64,000 bases of DNA from assembly GCF_035982055.1 (NCBI RefSeq), contig NZ_CP108427.1, forward strand, positions 868,001-932,000. The letters are read 5' to 3'. Shown here one piece after another: positions 47,741-56,288 of this stretch. The position numbers were made by a program, and so were the translations under genes. Numbering within the stretch: the first letter of the stretch is position 1; the number at the start of each line of letters is the position of its first letter. This DNA comes from Streptomyces sp. NBC_01288 (GTDB taxonomy: Bacteria; Actinomycetota; Actinomycetes; Streptomycetales; Streptomycetaceae). Under the pieces are notes generated by a model. The model saw only the letters and a program-made list of their open reading frames with translations. It was not told the origin of the DNA and did not search any database.

Positions 47741-48523
47741 ATGTTTCGCAGCGCACGACGCACGCACGACAAGGGCCCCGCCGCCGAGGCGCTGCGGCTG
47801 GTCAAGGTGAGCAGGACCTACGGCCGTGACGACAGTGCCGTGACCGCCCTGGACGGGGTGACGCTGAGCCTGGAGCGGGGCACGTTCACGGCGGTGATGG
47901 GGCCTTCGGGGTCCGGGAAGTCGACGCTGTTGCAGTGCGCGGCGGGGCTGGACCGGCCGGACAGCGGGATCGTGATGGTCGACGGCGCGGAGATGACGGG
48001 CGGGAGCGAGGCGGAGCTGACGCGGTTCCGGCGCGGTCGGATCGGGTTCGTGTTCCAGCAGTACAACCTCCTGGACACGCTCACCGTCGCGCAGAACACC
48101 GTGCTGCCGCTGAAGCTGGCGGGCCGCCGCGTCGACCGGCGGCGGGCCGAGGAGGTCCTGACCGCGGTCGGGCTCGACGACCGGCTCGGCCACCGTCCCG
48201 ACCAGCTCTCCGGCGGTCAGCGGCAGCGGGTCGCCATCGCCCGCGCGCTGGTCACCGAACCCCGGGTGATCTTCGCGGACGAACCGACCGGCGCCCTGGA
48301 CACGCGGAGCGCGCGGGATGTGCTGCTGCTGTTGCGGGAGGCGGTGCGGGTGCACGGCCGGACCGTGGTGATGGTGACGCACGACCCGGTCGCCGCCTCG
48401 TACGCCGACTCGGTGGTGTTCCTGGCGGACGGCCGACTCGCCGGTCGGATGCACGCGCCGACCGTCGACGCGGTCGCCGAGCGGCTCGCACACCTGGGCG
48501 ACGACATGACGGCGGGGGTGTGA
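47741..48523 (+). CDS. ABC transporter ATP-binding protein (LolD/MacB type)
   Basis: A 260-residue ATPase: Walker A GPSGSGKST, Q-loop VFQQYNLLDTLTVAQN, signature LSGGQRQRVAIARAL, Walker B VIFADEPTGALD, H-loop VMVTHD. It belongs to the MacB/LolD/FtsE class that works with FtsX-like permeases in exporting or mechanotransmitting roles. GGAGG at 47727-47731 best fits the ATG at 47741 (spacing 9); upstream GTG/ATG codons at 47732-47737 are alternatives. The next gene starts 3 bp after its stop, so the two form a unit. No two-component system is adjacent. Confidence 0.9.
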   Translation: MFRSARRTHDKGPAAEALRLVKVSRTYGRDDSAVTALDGVTLSLERGTFTAVMGPSGSGKSTLLQCAAGLDRPDSGIVMVDGAEMTGGSEAELTRFRRGRIGFVFQQYNLLDTLTVAQNTVLPLKLAGRRVDRRRAEEVLTAVGLDDRLGHRPDQLSGGQRQRVAIARALVTEPRVIFADEPTGALDTRSARDVLLLLREAVRVHGRTVVMVTHDPVAASYADSVVFLADGRLAGRMHAPTVDAVAERLAHLGDDMTAGV

Positions 48524-48526
48524 GCG

Positions 48527-49837
48527 ATGTTCGTACTGGCGATGCGTTCGATCCGGCAACGGCCGGGCCGCTTCCTGGCGACCCTGCTGGCCGCGTTCCT
48601 GGGCGCGGCGATCATCATGACGTTCAACTCCCTTCAGGACACGGCGAGTCGGCAGGGCATCGACTCGGTCAGCGCCGACACGCTGTCCACGTCGGCGAGT
48701 GTCGTGGGAGGCTACGGCACCCTGCTGGTGTTCTTCGCCGTAGCGTCGACCCTGACCGTCAACGTCCGCCAACGCTCACGGGAGTTGGAGACCCTGCGCT
48801 GCTCGGGGGCGACCCCGGCGCAGCTCAAGCGGATGGTCGTGGGTGAGGCGGTGGCCGTGGCCCTGCTGGGCGCGCTCCTCGCCGTCGGTCCCGCGATGCT
48901 CGGCGGCCGGGCCCTGCTCGGAGCGTTCAAGGACAGCGGTCAGGTCGCCCGGTCCGTCGACTACTCCTTCGGCCCCTTCGCCCTCCAATCGGGCCTGGGC
49001 ATCACGCTGTTGGCGTCGGCGGGCGCCGCCTTCCTGGCCGTACGACGGGCAACGCGCAGGCAGCGGCAGCGGGGCCGAGCCCGGACGTTCCTTGCCTACG
49101 GCTCGCTGGTCGCGGGCGTGGTGGCGGTGACGTCGACCTTCGCCTTCTCCTCGACGGACGCGGCGTTGATGGCGGCCCCGGCGTACGGGGCGATCCTGCT
49201 CTCGGTCGGCCTCGCCCTGCTGGTACCCCGCCTACTGAAGGGCCTGCTCGACCGGCTCCAACTGACCGGCGCGAGCGGCTGGTTGGCGATCCGCAATCTC
49301 CGCGAGCGGACCGACCAGCTCGCCGGGATCCTGATGTCGCTGGTCCTCTTCACGGCGGTGTCCACGGCGACGCTGTACATGCAGGCGGTGGAGAGCGACG
49401 CGGTCAAGGCCTCGGGCCTGACGAAGTCGGTGGACGCGAAGAACCTGGAGACCCTCAACTTCACGGTCGTCGGCATCATCGTGGTCTTCGTCTGCGTGAT
49501 GCTGGTCAACTCCCTGTACGCGGCGACGACTTACCGCGCCCGCGAGTTCGGCGGACAGCGCCTGGCGGGTGCGACTCCGGGTCAGGTACTACGCACGGTC
49601 GCCACGGAGACGGCGATCCTGACGATCACCGGGATCCTCTCCGGCACGGCCGCAGCACTGGCGGGCATCATCCCGTTCACCATGGTCCGCACGGACTCGG
49701 TTCTCCCGCACCAGGGGCTGGGAATCTGGCTCACGGTCGTCGCGGTGGCGGCGACGGTGACCCTGGGCACGAGCATGCTGACGGCCCGGCGCGTGCTACG
49801 CACACCGGCGGTGGAGGCGGTGGCGTTGGCAGCGTGA
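48527..49837 (+). CDS. FtsX-like ABC transporter permease
   Basis: A 436-residue permease with an N-terminal helix (PGRFLATLLAAFLGAAIIMTF), extracytoplasmic segments, and paired groups of helices including LLVFFAVASTLTVNVRQRSRELETLRCSGATPAQLKRMVVGEAVAVALLGALLAV and FTVVGIIVVFVCVMLVNSLYAATTYRAREFGGQRLAGATPGQVLRTV. The two RxRExxxxRxxGATPxQ motifs are typical of FtsX/MacB permeases. It pairs with the ATPase just upstream, probably exporting an antibiotic, lipid or cell-envelope component. A perfect terminator hairpin follows 18 bp after the stop. Confidence 0.9.
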   Translation: MFVLAMRSIRQRPGRFLATLLAAFLGAAIIMTFNSLQDTASRQGIDSVSADTLSTSASVVGGYGTLLVFFAVASTLTVNVRQRSRELETLRCSGATPAQLKRMVVGEAVAVALLGALLAVGPAMLGGRALLGAFKDSGQVARSVDYSFGPFALQSGLGITLLASAGAAFLAVRRATRRQRQRGRARTFLAYGSLVAGVVAVTSTFAFSSTDAALMAAPAYGAILLSVGLALLVPRLLKGLLDRLQLTGASGWLAIRNLRERTDQLAGILMSLVLFTAVSTATLYMQAVESDAVKASGLTKSVDAKNLETLNFTVVGIIVVFVCVMLVNSLYAATTYRAREFGGQRLAGATPGQVLRTVATETAILTITGILSGTAAALAGIIPFTMVRTDSVLPHQGLGIWLTVVAVAATVTLGTSMLTARRVLRTPAVEAVALAA

Positions 49838-49855
49838 GCACGGCCGAACGGGAAA

Positions 49856-49881
49856 GGGGCAGCCGCTACACCGGCTGCCCC
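49856..49881. terminator. Terminator after the FtsX-like permease gene
   Basis: GGGGCAGCCG, loop CTACAC, CGGCTGCCCC: perfect 10-bp stem, 6-nt loop, 18 bp after the stop at 49837. No T-tract, as usual in this GC-rich genome. Confidence 0.85.
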
Positions 49882-49896
49882 TCGACTCACGGTCCG

Positions 49897-49957
49897 GCCC
49901 CCCTAAGGGGCGCGGGGAACTGCGCGACCAGCCACAACGGACCCGCAGCCGACCAAC
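49897..49957 (-). repeat. Repeat element copy C, 3' of tetR
   Basis: On the plus strand it reads GGGGCGCGGGGAACTGCGCG (49907-49926), ACCAGCCACAACGG and ACCCGCAGCC, the best match to copies A and B. A GCCCC/GGGGC hairpin overlaps its outer end. In the tetR sense (minus) it begins 15 nt after the tetR stop at 49972. Confidence 0.85.
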
Positions 49958-49971
49958 AACACTTCCCACGC

Positions 49972-50541
49972 TCAGGCGACCCCGGCCGTATCCAACAACG
50001 TCCGCACGGTCTCGACAGTCAACCCGTCCAACGACTCCAGCTTCGCCCCGGCACGAGCACTGGCACCGTCAAAGACCAGCATCAACTGCCGTGCCAACAA
50101 CCCCGGATCACGCGCGCCCCCCAACTCGGCCTGCTCCCGGAACGCGTCCTGCAACTTCTCCTTGGCCGCCCGGGCAACTCTGCTCGCCGGATGCTCCGGA
50201 TCCTTCAGCTCGACCATCGTGGCAAGGAAGGGACAGCCCAGATAGCCGGGTTCACCCGAGGCCTTCTCCGCCTGCTCGAACACGTACAGGACGCGCTCGC
50301 GCGGCGTACCCGCGTCATCCGGACCGGGCATGAGCTGCGCCGCATACCCAGGCGCACGCCGCTCCAGGCTCGCGGCGAGCACCTCGTCCTTGCTGTCGAA
50401 GAGCTGGTACATCGACCGCTTCGAGACCCCGGCCGACTTGCACAGCGCCTCCACGCCGATGGAGACACCGTCGCGATAGAAGAGCTCGGCCGCCGCATCG
50501 AGCAGTCGGTCCCGGGGTGACGCCTTGTCTGTCGTGGCCAT
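49972..50541 (-). CDS. TetR/AcrR-family regulator (probable controller of the dehydrogenase at 52920)
   Basis: A 189-residue TetR protein. Residues ~6-52: SPRDRLLDAAAELFYRDGVSIGVEALCKSAGVSKRSMYQLFDSKDEVLAASL is the HTH. The remainder is helical and has a GEPGYLGCPFLATMVELKD segment often seen in TetR_C_6-like ligand domains. Its own promoter carries one AAACCGATCGGT palindrome, and two further copies sit upstream of the short-chain dehydrogenase 3 kb away, strongly suggesting it regulates that gene. ATG at 50541; the gene also faces a MoxR-type ATPase. Confidence 0.9.
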   Translation of the reverse strand: MATTDKASPRDRLLDAAAELFYRDGVSIGVEALCKSAGVSKRSMYQLFDSKDEVLAASLERRAPGYAAQLMPGPDDAGTPRERVLYVFEQAEKASGEPGYLGCPFLATMVELKDPEHPASRVARAAKEKLQDAFREQAELGGARDPGLLARQLMLVFDGASARAGAKLESLDGLTVETVRTLLDTAGVA

Positions 50542-50572
50542 ACACCGAGGTTACCGCGCCGGGAGCCAAGAG

Positions 50573-50589
50573 GAAACCGATCGGTGTAC
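50573..50589. promoter_or_regulatory. TetR operator, divergent with moxR
   Basis: GAAACCGATCGGTGTAC: the central ACCGATCGGT is symmetrical and identical to the sites at 53652 and 53686; one arm is altered. It lies 32 bp upstream of tetR and 103 bp before the MoxR gene. Confidence 0.7.
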
Positions 50590-50691
50590 GAGCTTGCGCA
50601 GGCACCCGCTCCCGGGTGACAGTAAAGGTGAACAAGCGCTTAGACATGTCGCTGCGCGCCGACGCACCACCCGCGATCCGCCGGAGGCCCC

Positions 50692-51549
50692 GTGTTCCGT
50701 TCCGTCGACGAAGTCGCCGCACGCCTCGCCGAGACCGGCTATCTGGCGTCACCCGCGGTCGCCACGACCGTCTTCCTCGCCGACCGCCTGGGCAGGCCGC
50801 TCCTCGTCGAGGGCCCGGCCGGCGTCGGCAAGACGGAGCTGGCCAAGGCCGTCGCCGAGGTCGCCGGCGCGCGGCTGATCCGGCTCCAGTGCTACGAGGG
50901 CGTCGACGAGTCCCGGGCGCTGTACGAGTGGAACCACGCCAAGCAGCTGCTGCGCATCAGCGCGGGCCGCGACGAGAGCTGGGACGAGACCCGCACCGAC
51001 ATCTTCAGCGAGGAGTTCCTGCTCCCCCGCCCGCTGCTCACGGCGATCCGCGGCGACGACCCGAAGGTCCTGCTGATCGACGAGACCGACAAGGCGGACG
51101 TCGAGGTGGAGGGTCTGCTGCTGGAGATCCTCAGCGACTTCCAGGTCACCGTCCCGGAGCTGGGCACGATCACCGCGACCCGCCGCCCCTTCGTGGTCCT
51201 CACCTCGAACGCCAGCCGCGAACTCTCCGAGGCCCTGCGCCGCCGCTGCCTCTTCCTCCATATCGGCTTCCCCGACGAGGAGTTGGAGCGCCGGATCGTA
51301 CGGCTGAAGGTGCCCGGGCTCGGTGCGGCGCTGGCCGAGTCGGTGGTCCGGGTGGTCGGGGCGCTGCGCGAGATGGAGCTGCGGAAGGTGCCGTCGGTGG
51401 CCGAGACCATCGACTGGGCCCGCACCCTCCTGGCGCTCGGCGCCGACACCCTCGACGAGACGGTCGTACGGGACACCCTCGGCGTCCTCCTCAAGCATCA
51501 GGACGACATCCTCAGGGCGGCGGCCAAGCTCGACCTGGACGCCGTGTGA
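50692..51549 (+). CDS. MoxR-family AAA+ ATPase
   Basis: A 285-residue MoxR/CoxD-type ATPase. Walker A is GPAGVGKTELAKAVAEV, Walker B is VLLIDETDKAD, sensor region VVLTSNASRELSEAL, and RRCLFLHIGFPDEE follows, the usual MoxR pattern. MoxR proteins act as chaperones for assembly of metalloenzymes or membrane complexes and normally pair with a VWA protein, as here. GTG start with GGAGG. The end overlaps the VWA gene start by a GTGA. It faces tetR across the operator-bearing gap, so it may be under that repressor. Confidence 0.9.
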   Translation: MFRSVDEVAARLAETGYLASPAVATTVFLADRLGRPLLVEGPAGVGKTELAKAVAEVAGARLIRLQCYEGVDESRALYEWNHAKQLLRISAGRDESWDETRTDIFSEEFLLPRPLLTAIRGDDPKVLLIDETDKADVEVEGLLLEILSDFQVTVPELGTITATRRPFVVLTSNASRELSEALRRRCLFLHIGFPDEELERRIVRLKVPGLGAALAESVVRVVGALREMELRKVPSVAETIDWARTLLALGADTLDETVVRDTLGVLLKHQDDILRAAAKLDLDAV

Positions 51550-52904
51550 CCGCCGCCGGTGTCACCGAGCGGCTGACGGGCCTCGTCGGGGCGCTGCGCG
51601 CGCACGGTCTGCGCATCGGCACCGGCGAGACCGTGGACGCGGCGCAGGCCATGGAGGCCCTCGGGTTCGCGGACCGTGAGCTGCTGCGCGAGGGACTGGC
51701 CGCGACGCTGCTGCACGGAACGGGCCAACGCCCGGTGTTCGACCCGGTCTTCGACCTGTACTTCCCACGCGGCGTCGGAGCGCCCCAGGGCGAGCCCGCC
51801 GCCGACCGCGAGGATCTCCGCGACCGGCTCGCGGCAGCCCTCGCCGCCAACGACCAAGCCCTGGTGGGCCAGTTGGCGGCGGAGGCCGTCGACGGTTTCG
51901 GCGGATACGGCAACTCGCCCTCGTCGGACGGCTGGTCGTCGTACCAGACGCTGGACCGGCTGCGTCCGCAGACGCTGCTGGCCCGGGTACGCAACAGCAT
52001 CCGGGAGCAGGGCGGACAGTCAGGATTCACCGACCGGCTGCTCGACGACGAGATCCGGCAGCGTATCGAGGGGTTCCGGCGGCAGGTCGCCCTGGAGGCG
52101 CGGCGCCGGGTCGCCGAGCGGCGCGGCCGGGACGAGATCGCCCGGCGGGCCATCGCGCCGACGGCGGACCGCGTCGACTTCCTGTTCGCCGGACGGGCCC
52201 AACTGGCCGAGTTGCGCAGGGCTGTTCAGCCCCTGGCCCGGAAACTGGCCACCCGGCTCGCCGCGCGCCGCCGCCGTGCCTCCCGGGGCACGATCGACCT
52301 GCGCCGCACCCTGCGCGGCTCGCTGTCCACGGGCGGGGTCCCGATGCGGCCGGTGCTGCGCCGGCGTCGGCCGGTCCGGCCCGAACTGGTGCTGCTGTGC
52401 GATGTGTCGGGCTCGGTGTCGGGTTTCTCCGACTTCACGATGCTGCTGGTGCAGGCGCTGCACGACCAGTTCAGCAAGGTGCGCGTGTTCGCCTTCGTCA
52501 ACCGACTCGACGAGGTGACCCCGCTGCTCGTGCACGGCACGGCCGACCCCGAGGGCCTCGGCACCCGCATCCGCGACGAGGCCACCCTCACCGGCTGGCA
52601 CGGGAGCAGCGACTACGGCGTCGCCCTCGGCGAGTTCGCGGAACGGTACGGCGATGCCGTCGGCCCGCGTACGACCGTGTTCGTGCTCGGTGACGCCCGC
52701 ACCAACATGAGCGACCCGAATCTCCCGGCCGTCCGGCAGATCACTCAACGGGCCCGCCGCGTCTATTGGTTGAACCCCGAGCAGCGCACGCAGTGGGGCG
52801 CCGGCGACTCGGCCGCGCCCGACTACGCGGAGCTGGTCGAGATGCACGAGTGCCGGAACGCGCAGCAACTCAGCGCGCTGGTGGGCCGGTTGCTGCCGAT
52901 CTGA
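51546..52904 (+). CDS. CoxE-like VWA domain protein, MoxR partner
   Basis: A 452-residue CoxE/VWA protein. The N-terminal half is helical (LTGLVGALRAHGLRIGTGETVDAAQAMEALG), with Arg-rich connecting helices (RRRVAERRGRDEIARRAIAP). The C-terminal half is a von Willebrand A domain with the MIDAS motif CDVSGSVSGFSDF (DxSxS), TLTGWHGSSDYG (Thr/Asp of the metal site) and FVLGDARTN. It works with the upstream MoxR ATPase, probably in maturation of a metalloenzyme. GTG start overlapping the moxR stop. The client enzyme is not evident in the window. Confidence 0.9.
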   Translation: MTAAGVTERLTGLVGALRAHGLRIGTGETVDAAQAMEALGFADRELLREGLAATLLHGTGQRPVFDPVFDLYFPRGVGAPQGEPAADREDLRDRLAAALAANDQALVGQLAAEAVDGFGGYGNSPSSDGWSSYQTLDRLRPQTLLARVRNSIREQGGQSGFTDRLLDDEIRQRIEGFRRQVALEARRRVAERRGRDEIARRAIAPTADRVDFLFAGRAQLAELRRAVQPLARKLATRLAARRRRASRGTIDLRRTLRGSLSTGGVPMRPVLRRRRPVRPELVLLCDVSGSVSGFSDFTMLLVQALHDQFSKVRVFAFVNRLDEVTPLLVHGTADPEGLGTRIRDEATLTGWHGSSDYGVALGEFAERYGDAVGPRTTVFVLGDARTNMSDPNLPAVRQITQRARRVYWLNPEQRTQWGAGDSAAPDYAELVEMHECRNAQQLSALVGRLLPI

Positions 52905-52919
52905 TCACTGCCGGTCCGG

Positions 52920-53621
52920 TCAGGCGGCCAACTGCGGGTACAGGGCGCCACCTTCGGCCGACAGCCCGGCCTTGACCTGGCGGGTCAGATCGTCGGCCAG
53001 TACCTCGAAGGCGCCGGACTCGATGCCGTCGAGGGCCTGCGCCGCCACGCTCTCGGGAGTGGACTTGGGCGCGTCGACATGTGCGGCCATGTCCGTGTCG
53101 ACGTAGCCGACATGCAGTCCGGTGACGTCGATTCCGCGCGGCTTCAGGTCCAGGCGCAGGGAGTTGGTCTGCGACCAGAAGGCGGCCTTGGACGCGCTGT
53201 AGGAGCCGGCGAGACCGATCCAGGACAGCACCGAGTGGAAGTTCAGGATGTGGCCGCCGCCGTTGCGCTCGATGATCGGCACGAAGGCACGCGTGACGAG
53301 CAGCGGGCCATAGAAGTTGGTCTCGAACTCGCGGCGGATGTCCTCGATCGGCGAGTCCAGGAAGTTCGCGTTCACGGACGCGCCGGCGTTGTTGATCACG
53401 ATCGTGACGTCCTGCGCCTGTTCGGCCGCCGCCGCGACGGACACGGGGTCGCTGACCTCCAGCGCCAGCGGCACGGCGTCCGGGTGCGTGACCGCCTTCG
53501 GATCGCGGGCGGTGGCGTACACCTTCTTCGCGCCGCGCTCGTACAGCGCCTCGACCAGCGCCCGACCGATGCCGCGGCTGCCGCCGGTGACGAGGACGAC
53601 GGAGCCTTCGATGTTCGTCAT
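52920..53621 (-). CDS. Short-chain dehydrogenase/reductase
   Basis: A 233-residue classical SDR: VVLVTGGSRGIGRALVEALYERGAKKVYATARD (NAD(P) motif TGxxxGxG, with Arg/Lys after the second strand suggesting NADP), NNAGAS, catalytic Ser in SVLSW and YSASK (Tyr-Lys). The substrate is unknown; the sequence with YATARDPKAV resembles the small SDRs acting on aldehydes or quinones. Expression is almost surely controlled by the nearby TetR: two AAACCGATCGGTTT palindromes sit 30-80 bp upstream of its start. ATG at 53621, with AGGAG. Confidence 0.9.
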   Translation of the reverse strand: MTNIEGSVVLVTGGSRGIGRALVEALYERGAKKVYATARDPKAVTHPDAVPLALEVSDPVSVAAAAEQAQDVTIVINNAGASVNANFLDSPIEDIRREFETNFYGPLLVTRAFVPIIERNGGGHILNFHSVLSWIGLAGSYSASKAAFWSQTNSLRLDLKPRGIDVTGLHVGYVDTDMAAHVDAPKSTPESVAAQALDGIESGAFEVLADDLTRQVKAGLSAEGGALYPQLAA

Positions 53622-53651
53622 GGGATCTCCTGAGCTGAGGCAGAGCGGGAG

Positions 53652-53669
53652 GGAAACCGATCGGTTTCC
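53652..53669. promoter_or_regulatory. TetR operator 1 before the dehydrogenase gene
   Basis: GGAAACCGATCGGTTTCC: an 18-bp perfect palindrome, 30 bp upstream of the SDR start. Shares ACCGATCGGT with the sites at 50573 and 53686. Confidence 0.85.
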
Positions 53670-53685
53670 TCATGTGGACCACAGT

Positions 53686-53699
53686 AAACCGATCGGTTT
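53686..53699. promoter_or_regulatory. TetR operator 2 before the dehydrogenase gene
   Basis: AAACCGATCGGTTT: a perfect 14-bp palindrome 17 bp beyond operator 1 (centre-to-centre 32 bp, about three helical turns), suggesting cooperative binding of two dimers. It also lies 55 bp before the PLP enzyme start. Confidence 0.85.
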
Positions 53700-53753
53700 C
53701 CATGGGCAAGCCCACCAGCGGATCGACCTCCGAAACGCGCGATGATGTACGCC

Positions 53754-54728
53754 ATGAGCGACGACCCGCACAGCGCCCCGCACGTGGAACTGGCCACCTT
53801 CCCCACCCCCGTCGAACCGGCCCCGAGGCTGGCCACCGCGATCGGGCTCGGCCCGGACGACCTCTGGATCAAGCGCGACGACCTGACCGGCCTCGGAGGC
53901 GGCGGCAACAAGATCCGCAAGCTGGAGTGGACCCTGGGCGCGGCGCTCGCCGAGGGCGCGGACACCCTGGTCACGACCGGCGCCCCGCAGAGCAACCACG
54001 CCCGTCTGACCGCGGCCGCCGGAGCGCGGCTGGGCCTGGACGTGGTGCTGGTGCTGCGCGGATCGCCGGGTGTGTCGCAATCGGGGAACCTCGCCCTCGA
54101 CGGGCTCTTCGGCGCGCGGATCGCCTGGGCGGGCGACGTGGACCAGGCAGGACTGGACGGGGCGGCGGCCGAGGTCTGCGAGCGACTGCGCGCAGCAGGC
54201 GCCAGGCCCGCGCTGATCCCGTTCGGCGGTTCCAGCGCGCTCGGCGCACGCGGCTATGTGCGGTGCGGCGAGGAGTTGCGCCGACAGCTCCCCGATCTCC
54301 GTACCGCCGTCGTCGCGCTCGGCTCGGGCGGCACGATGGCGGGGCTGGTGGTCTCGCTCGGGGCGGAGTCGGTCCTCGGGGTCGACGTGGGCGCACTGCC
54401 CGAACCGGCCCCCGCCGTAAGCGAGTTCGCGGGACTGCCCTCACCGGAGGGACTACGGGTACGACGGGACCAGATCGGCGGCGGCTACGCCACGCTCACC
54501 GCACCCACCGCCGAGGCCCTCACCCTCGCCGCCCGCACCGCCGGGCTCGTCCTCGACCCGACGTACACGGGACGCGCGTTGGCCGGCCTGATCGCGGCCG
54601 TCCGGGACGGCGACATCAGGCCGGGCGAGCGGACCGTGTTCGTGCACACTGGTGGGCTGCCGGGTCTGTTCGGGCACACGGAGGCCGTCGCGCACGCCGA
54701 GGGGCAGGTCGTCGAGTACCGGGCATGA
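53754..54728 (+). CDS. D-cysteine desulfhydrase / ACC deaminase-family PLP enzyme
   Basis: A 324-residue fold-type II PLP enzyme of the ACC deaminase/D-cysteine desulfhydrase family. The PLP lysine is in GGGGNKIRKLEW (residues ~55), with APQSNHARLTAAAGARLGL following and an Ala/Gly-rich phosphate loop (LGSGGTMAGL) near 195. It may degrade D-cysteine to pyruvate, sulphide and ammonia, or act on ACC or another amino acid. No ribosome site is visible for either ATG (53754 or 53742/53745); I chose 53754. Divergent from the dehydrogenase across the TetR operators, so it may share their control. Confidence 0.85.
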   Translation: MSDDPHSAPHVELATFPTPVEPAPRLATAIGLGPDDLWIKRDDLTGLGGGGNKIRKLEWTLGAALAEGADTLVTTGAPQSNHARLTAAAGARLGLDVVLVLRGSPGVSQSGNLALDGLFGARIAWAGDVDQAGLDGAAAEVCERLRAAGARPALIPFGGSSALGARGYVRCGEELRRQLPDLRTAVVALGSGGTMAGLVVSLGAESVLGVDVGALPEPAPAVSEFAGLPSPEGLRVRRDQIGGGYATLTAPTAEALTLAARTAGLVLDPTYTGRALAGLIAAVRDGDIRPGERTVFVHTGGLPGLFGHTEAVAHAEGQVVEYRA

Positions 54729-54782
54729 CAGGACGTACGCGCCCGGCGGGTGCGGTGCCGCGGGCGCGTACGCACGGGTCGG

Positions 54783-55142
54783 CTACGGAGCCTTCGCGTA
54801 GTCCGTGGCCATGGCGCCCGCGAAGTCGTACACGATCGCCTGTTCGTCGCCGACGACCCATGCGTCGTGGCCGGGCGAGCAGACGAAGACGTCGCCGGGA
54901 CCCACTTCGCTCTCGCCGCCGTCGTCCATGAGGAGGTGCATGCGCCCCTGGACCACGTAGCCGTTGTGGTGGATCTGGCAACTCTCGGTTCCCGCGATCG
55001 GTGCCACGGACTCGGACCAGCGCCAACCCGGCTCGAAGGTGCCCACGGCGAAGTCGAGTCCGCTGAGGTGGACGGCTTCGAGGTGGCCGCGGGGGAAGTC
55101 ACGCCGCTCGTCCGGCTTGTCGACCGTCTTCACTTCCAGCAT
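54783..55142 (-). CDS. Cupin-domain protein
   Basis: A 119-residue single-domain cupin. VGTFEPGWRWSESVAPIAGTESCQIHHNGYVVQGRMHLLMDDGGESEVGPGDVFVCSPGHDAWVVGDEQAIVYDF shows the two cupin motifs with His, Glu and a late His positioned for metal. The start MLEVKTVDKPDERRDFPRGHLEAVHL is preceded by GGAGG; upstream in-frame sequence is not protein-like. No pathway neighbour explains it. Cupins of this size act as small-molecule sensors or isomerases. Function unknown. Confidence 0.75.
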   Translation of the reverse strand: MLEVKTVDKPDERRDFPRGHLEAVHLSGLDFAVGTFEPGWRWSESVAPIAGTESCQIHHNGYVVQGRMHLLMDDGGESEVGPGDVFVCSPGHDAWVVGDEQAIVYDFAGAMATDYAKAP

Positions 55143-55310
55143 GACGGCTGCCTCCGTTCCGGCCGCGCACGGCACGGCCGGGGCCGGTCTCCGTCTCCCG
55201 GCATCCTTGAACGGCACCGGCGCTCCGGCGGAGGCCGCGCCCCACCACTCCATCGTCTTCCTGTCCACCCGGGAGCGCCATTCGGGGGAACCCTCAGATG
55301 CGGGACGGAG

Positions 55311-56288
55311 TCATGACGAGCCGCCCGCACACAACCGCGCGAACCGCTCGCTGTCGATGTTTCCGCCGGAGACGATCATCCCCACCCGGCCCGAAAGCGG
55401 GCCCGCGCGCCCCGCGAGAAGCGCGGCCAGCGGGGTGGCGCCACTGGGCTCGACGACGATCTTCAGCCGCTCGAAGGCGAAGCGCATCGCGTCCTTGATC
55501 TCCTCGTCGCCGACCAACGCGATCTCGTCGACCAGCCGTTGGTTCACGGAGAAGGTCAACTCCCCCGGCGTGTCGGCCGCTTGCCCGTCGGCGATGGTGC
55601 GAGGCACCGGGATGGACACGCGCCGGCCCGCCTCCAGGGACCGCTTGGTGTCGTCCCCGGCCTCCGGTTCGACGCCGATCACGCGGGTGCGCGGGTGCAG
55701 CCCCTTGACGGCGGTGGCCGTCCCGGCGATCAGCCCGCCGCCACCCACGGGCACCACCACGGCGTCCAACTCTCCCACTTCCTCGACGAGTTCGAGTGCC
55801 GCCGTGCCCTGCCCGGCCATGACGTGCGGATGCTCGTAGGGCGGGATGAGGGAGAGCCCCCGCTCGGCGGCCAGGGCCTCGCCGATGGCGACCCGGTCGC
55901 CGCTGTAACGGTCGTAGGTGACGACCTCGGCGCCGTATCCCTCGGTGGCGGCGCGCTTCGAGGCCGGGACGTCCTCGGGCATGAGGATCACCGCGGTGGT
56001 GCCGAGTTCGCGGGCGGCGAGGGCGACGGCCTGGGCGTGGTTGCCGGAGGAGTAGGCGGCGATGCCGCACGCGAGTTGGTCCGGTGTCAGCCGGGAGGCC
56101 GCGTTGTAGGCGCCGCGGAACTTGAAGGCGCCGATCCGCTGGAAGTTCTCGCACTTCAAGTACACCTCGGCGCCCACGAGTTGATCGAGGGTGCGCGAAC
56201 GCAGTACCGGTGTGCGGTGCGCGACGCCCTTGATCTGGGCGGCGGCGCTGAGGACGTCGTCGAGGGTGATGGGCGGGGTGGTGGTCAC
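55311..56288 (-). CDS. Threonine/serine dehydratase-like PLP enzyme
   Basis: A 325-residue fold-type II PLP enzyme. The internal aldimine lysine is in AFKFRGAYNAAS (~50), preceded by YLKCENFQRIG; the phosphate loop is PVGGGGLIAG (~185), and the final Ser-Gly-Gly motif is MIVSGGNID. Without an ACT domain it resembles catabolic threonine/serine or 3-hydroxyaspartate ammonia-lyases. The GTG start at 56288 overlaps the stop of the YheO-type regulator gene upstream (GTGA), so the regulator and enzyme form a coupled pair, the regulator presumably responding to the amino acid or its analogue. Confidence 0.85.
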   Translation of the reverse strand: MTTTPPITLDDVLSAAAQIKGVAHRTPVLRSRTLDQLVGAEVYLKCENFQRIGAFKFRGAYNAASRLTPDQLACGIAAYSSGNHAQAVALAARELGTTAVILMPEDVPASKRAATEGYGAEVVTYDRYSGDRVAIGEALAAERGLSLIPPYEHPHVMAGQGTAALELVEEVGELDAVVVPVGGGGLIAGTATAVKGLHPRTRVIGVEPEAGDDTKRSLEAGRRVSIPVPRTIADGQAADTPGELTFSVNQRLVDEIALVGDEEIKDAMRFAFERLKIVVEPSGATPLAALLAGRAGPLSGRVGMIVSGGNIDSERFARLCAGGSS

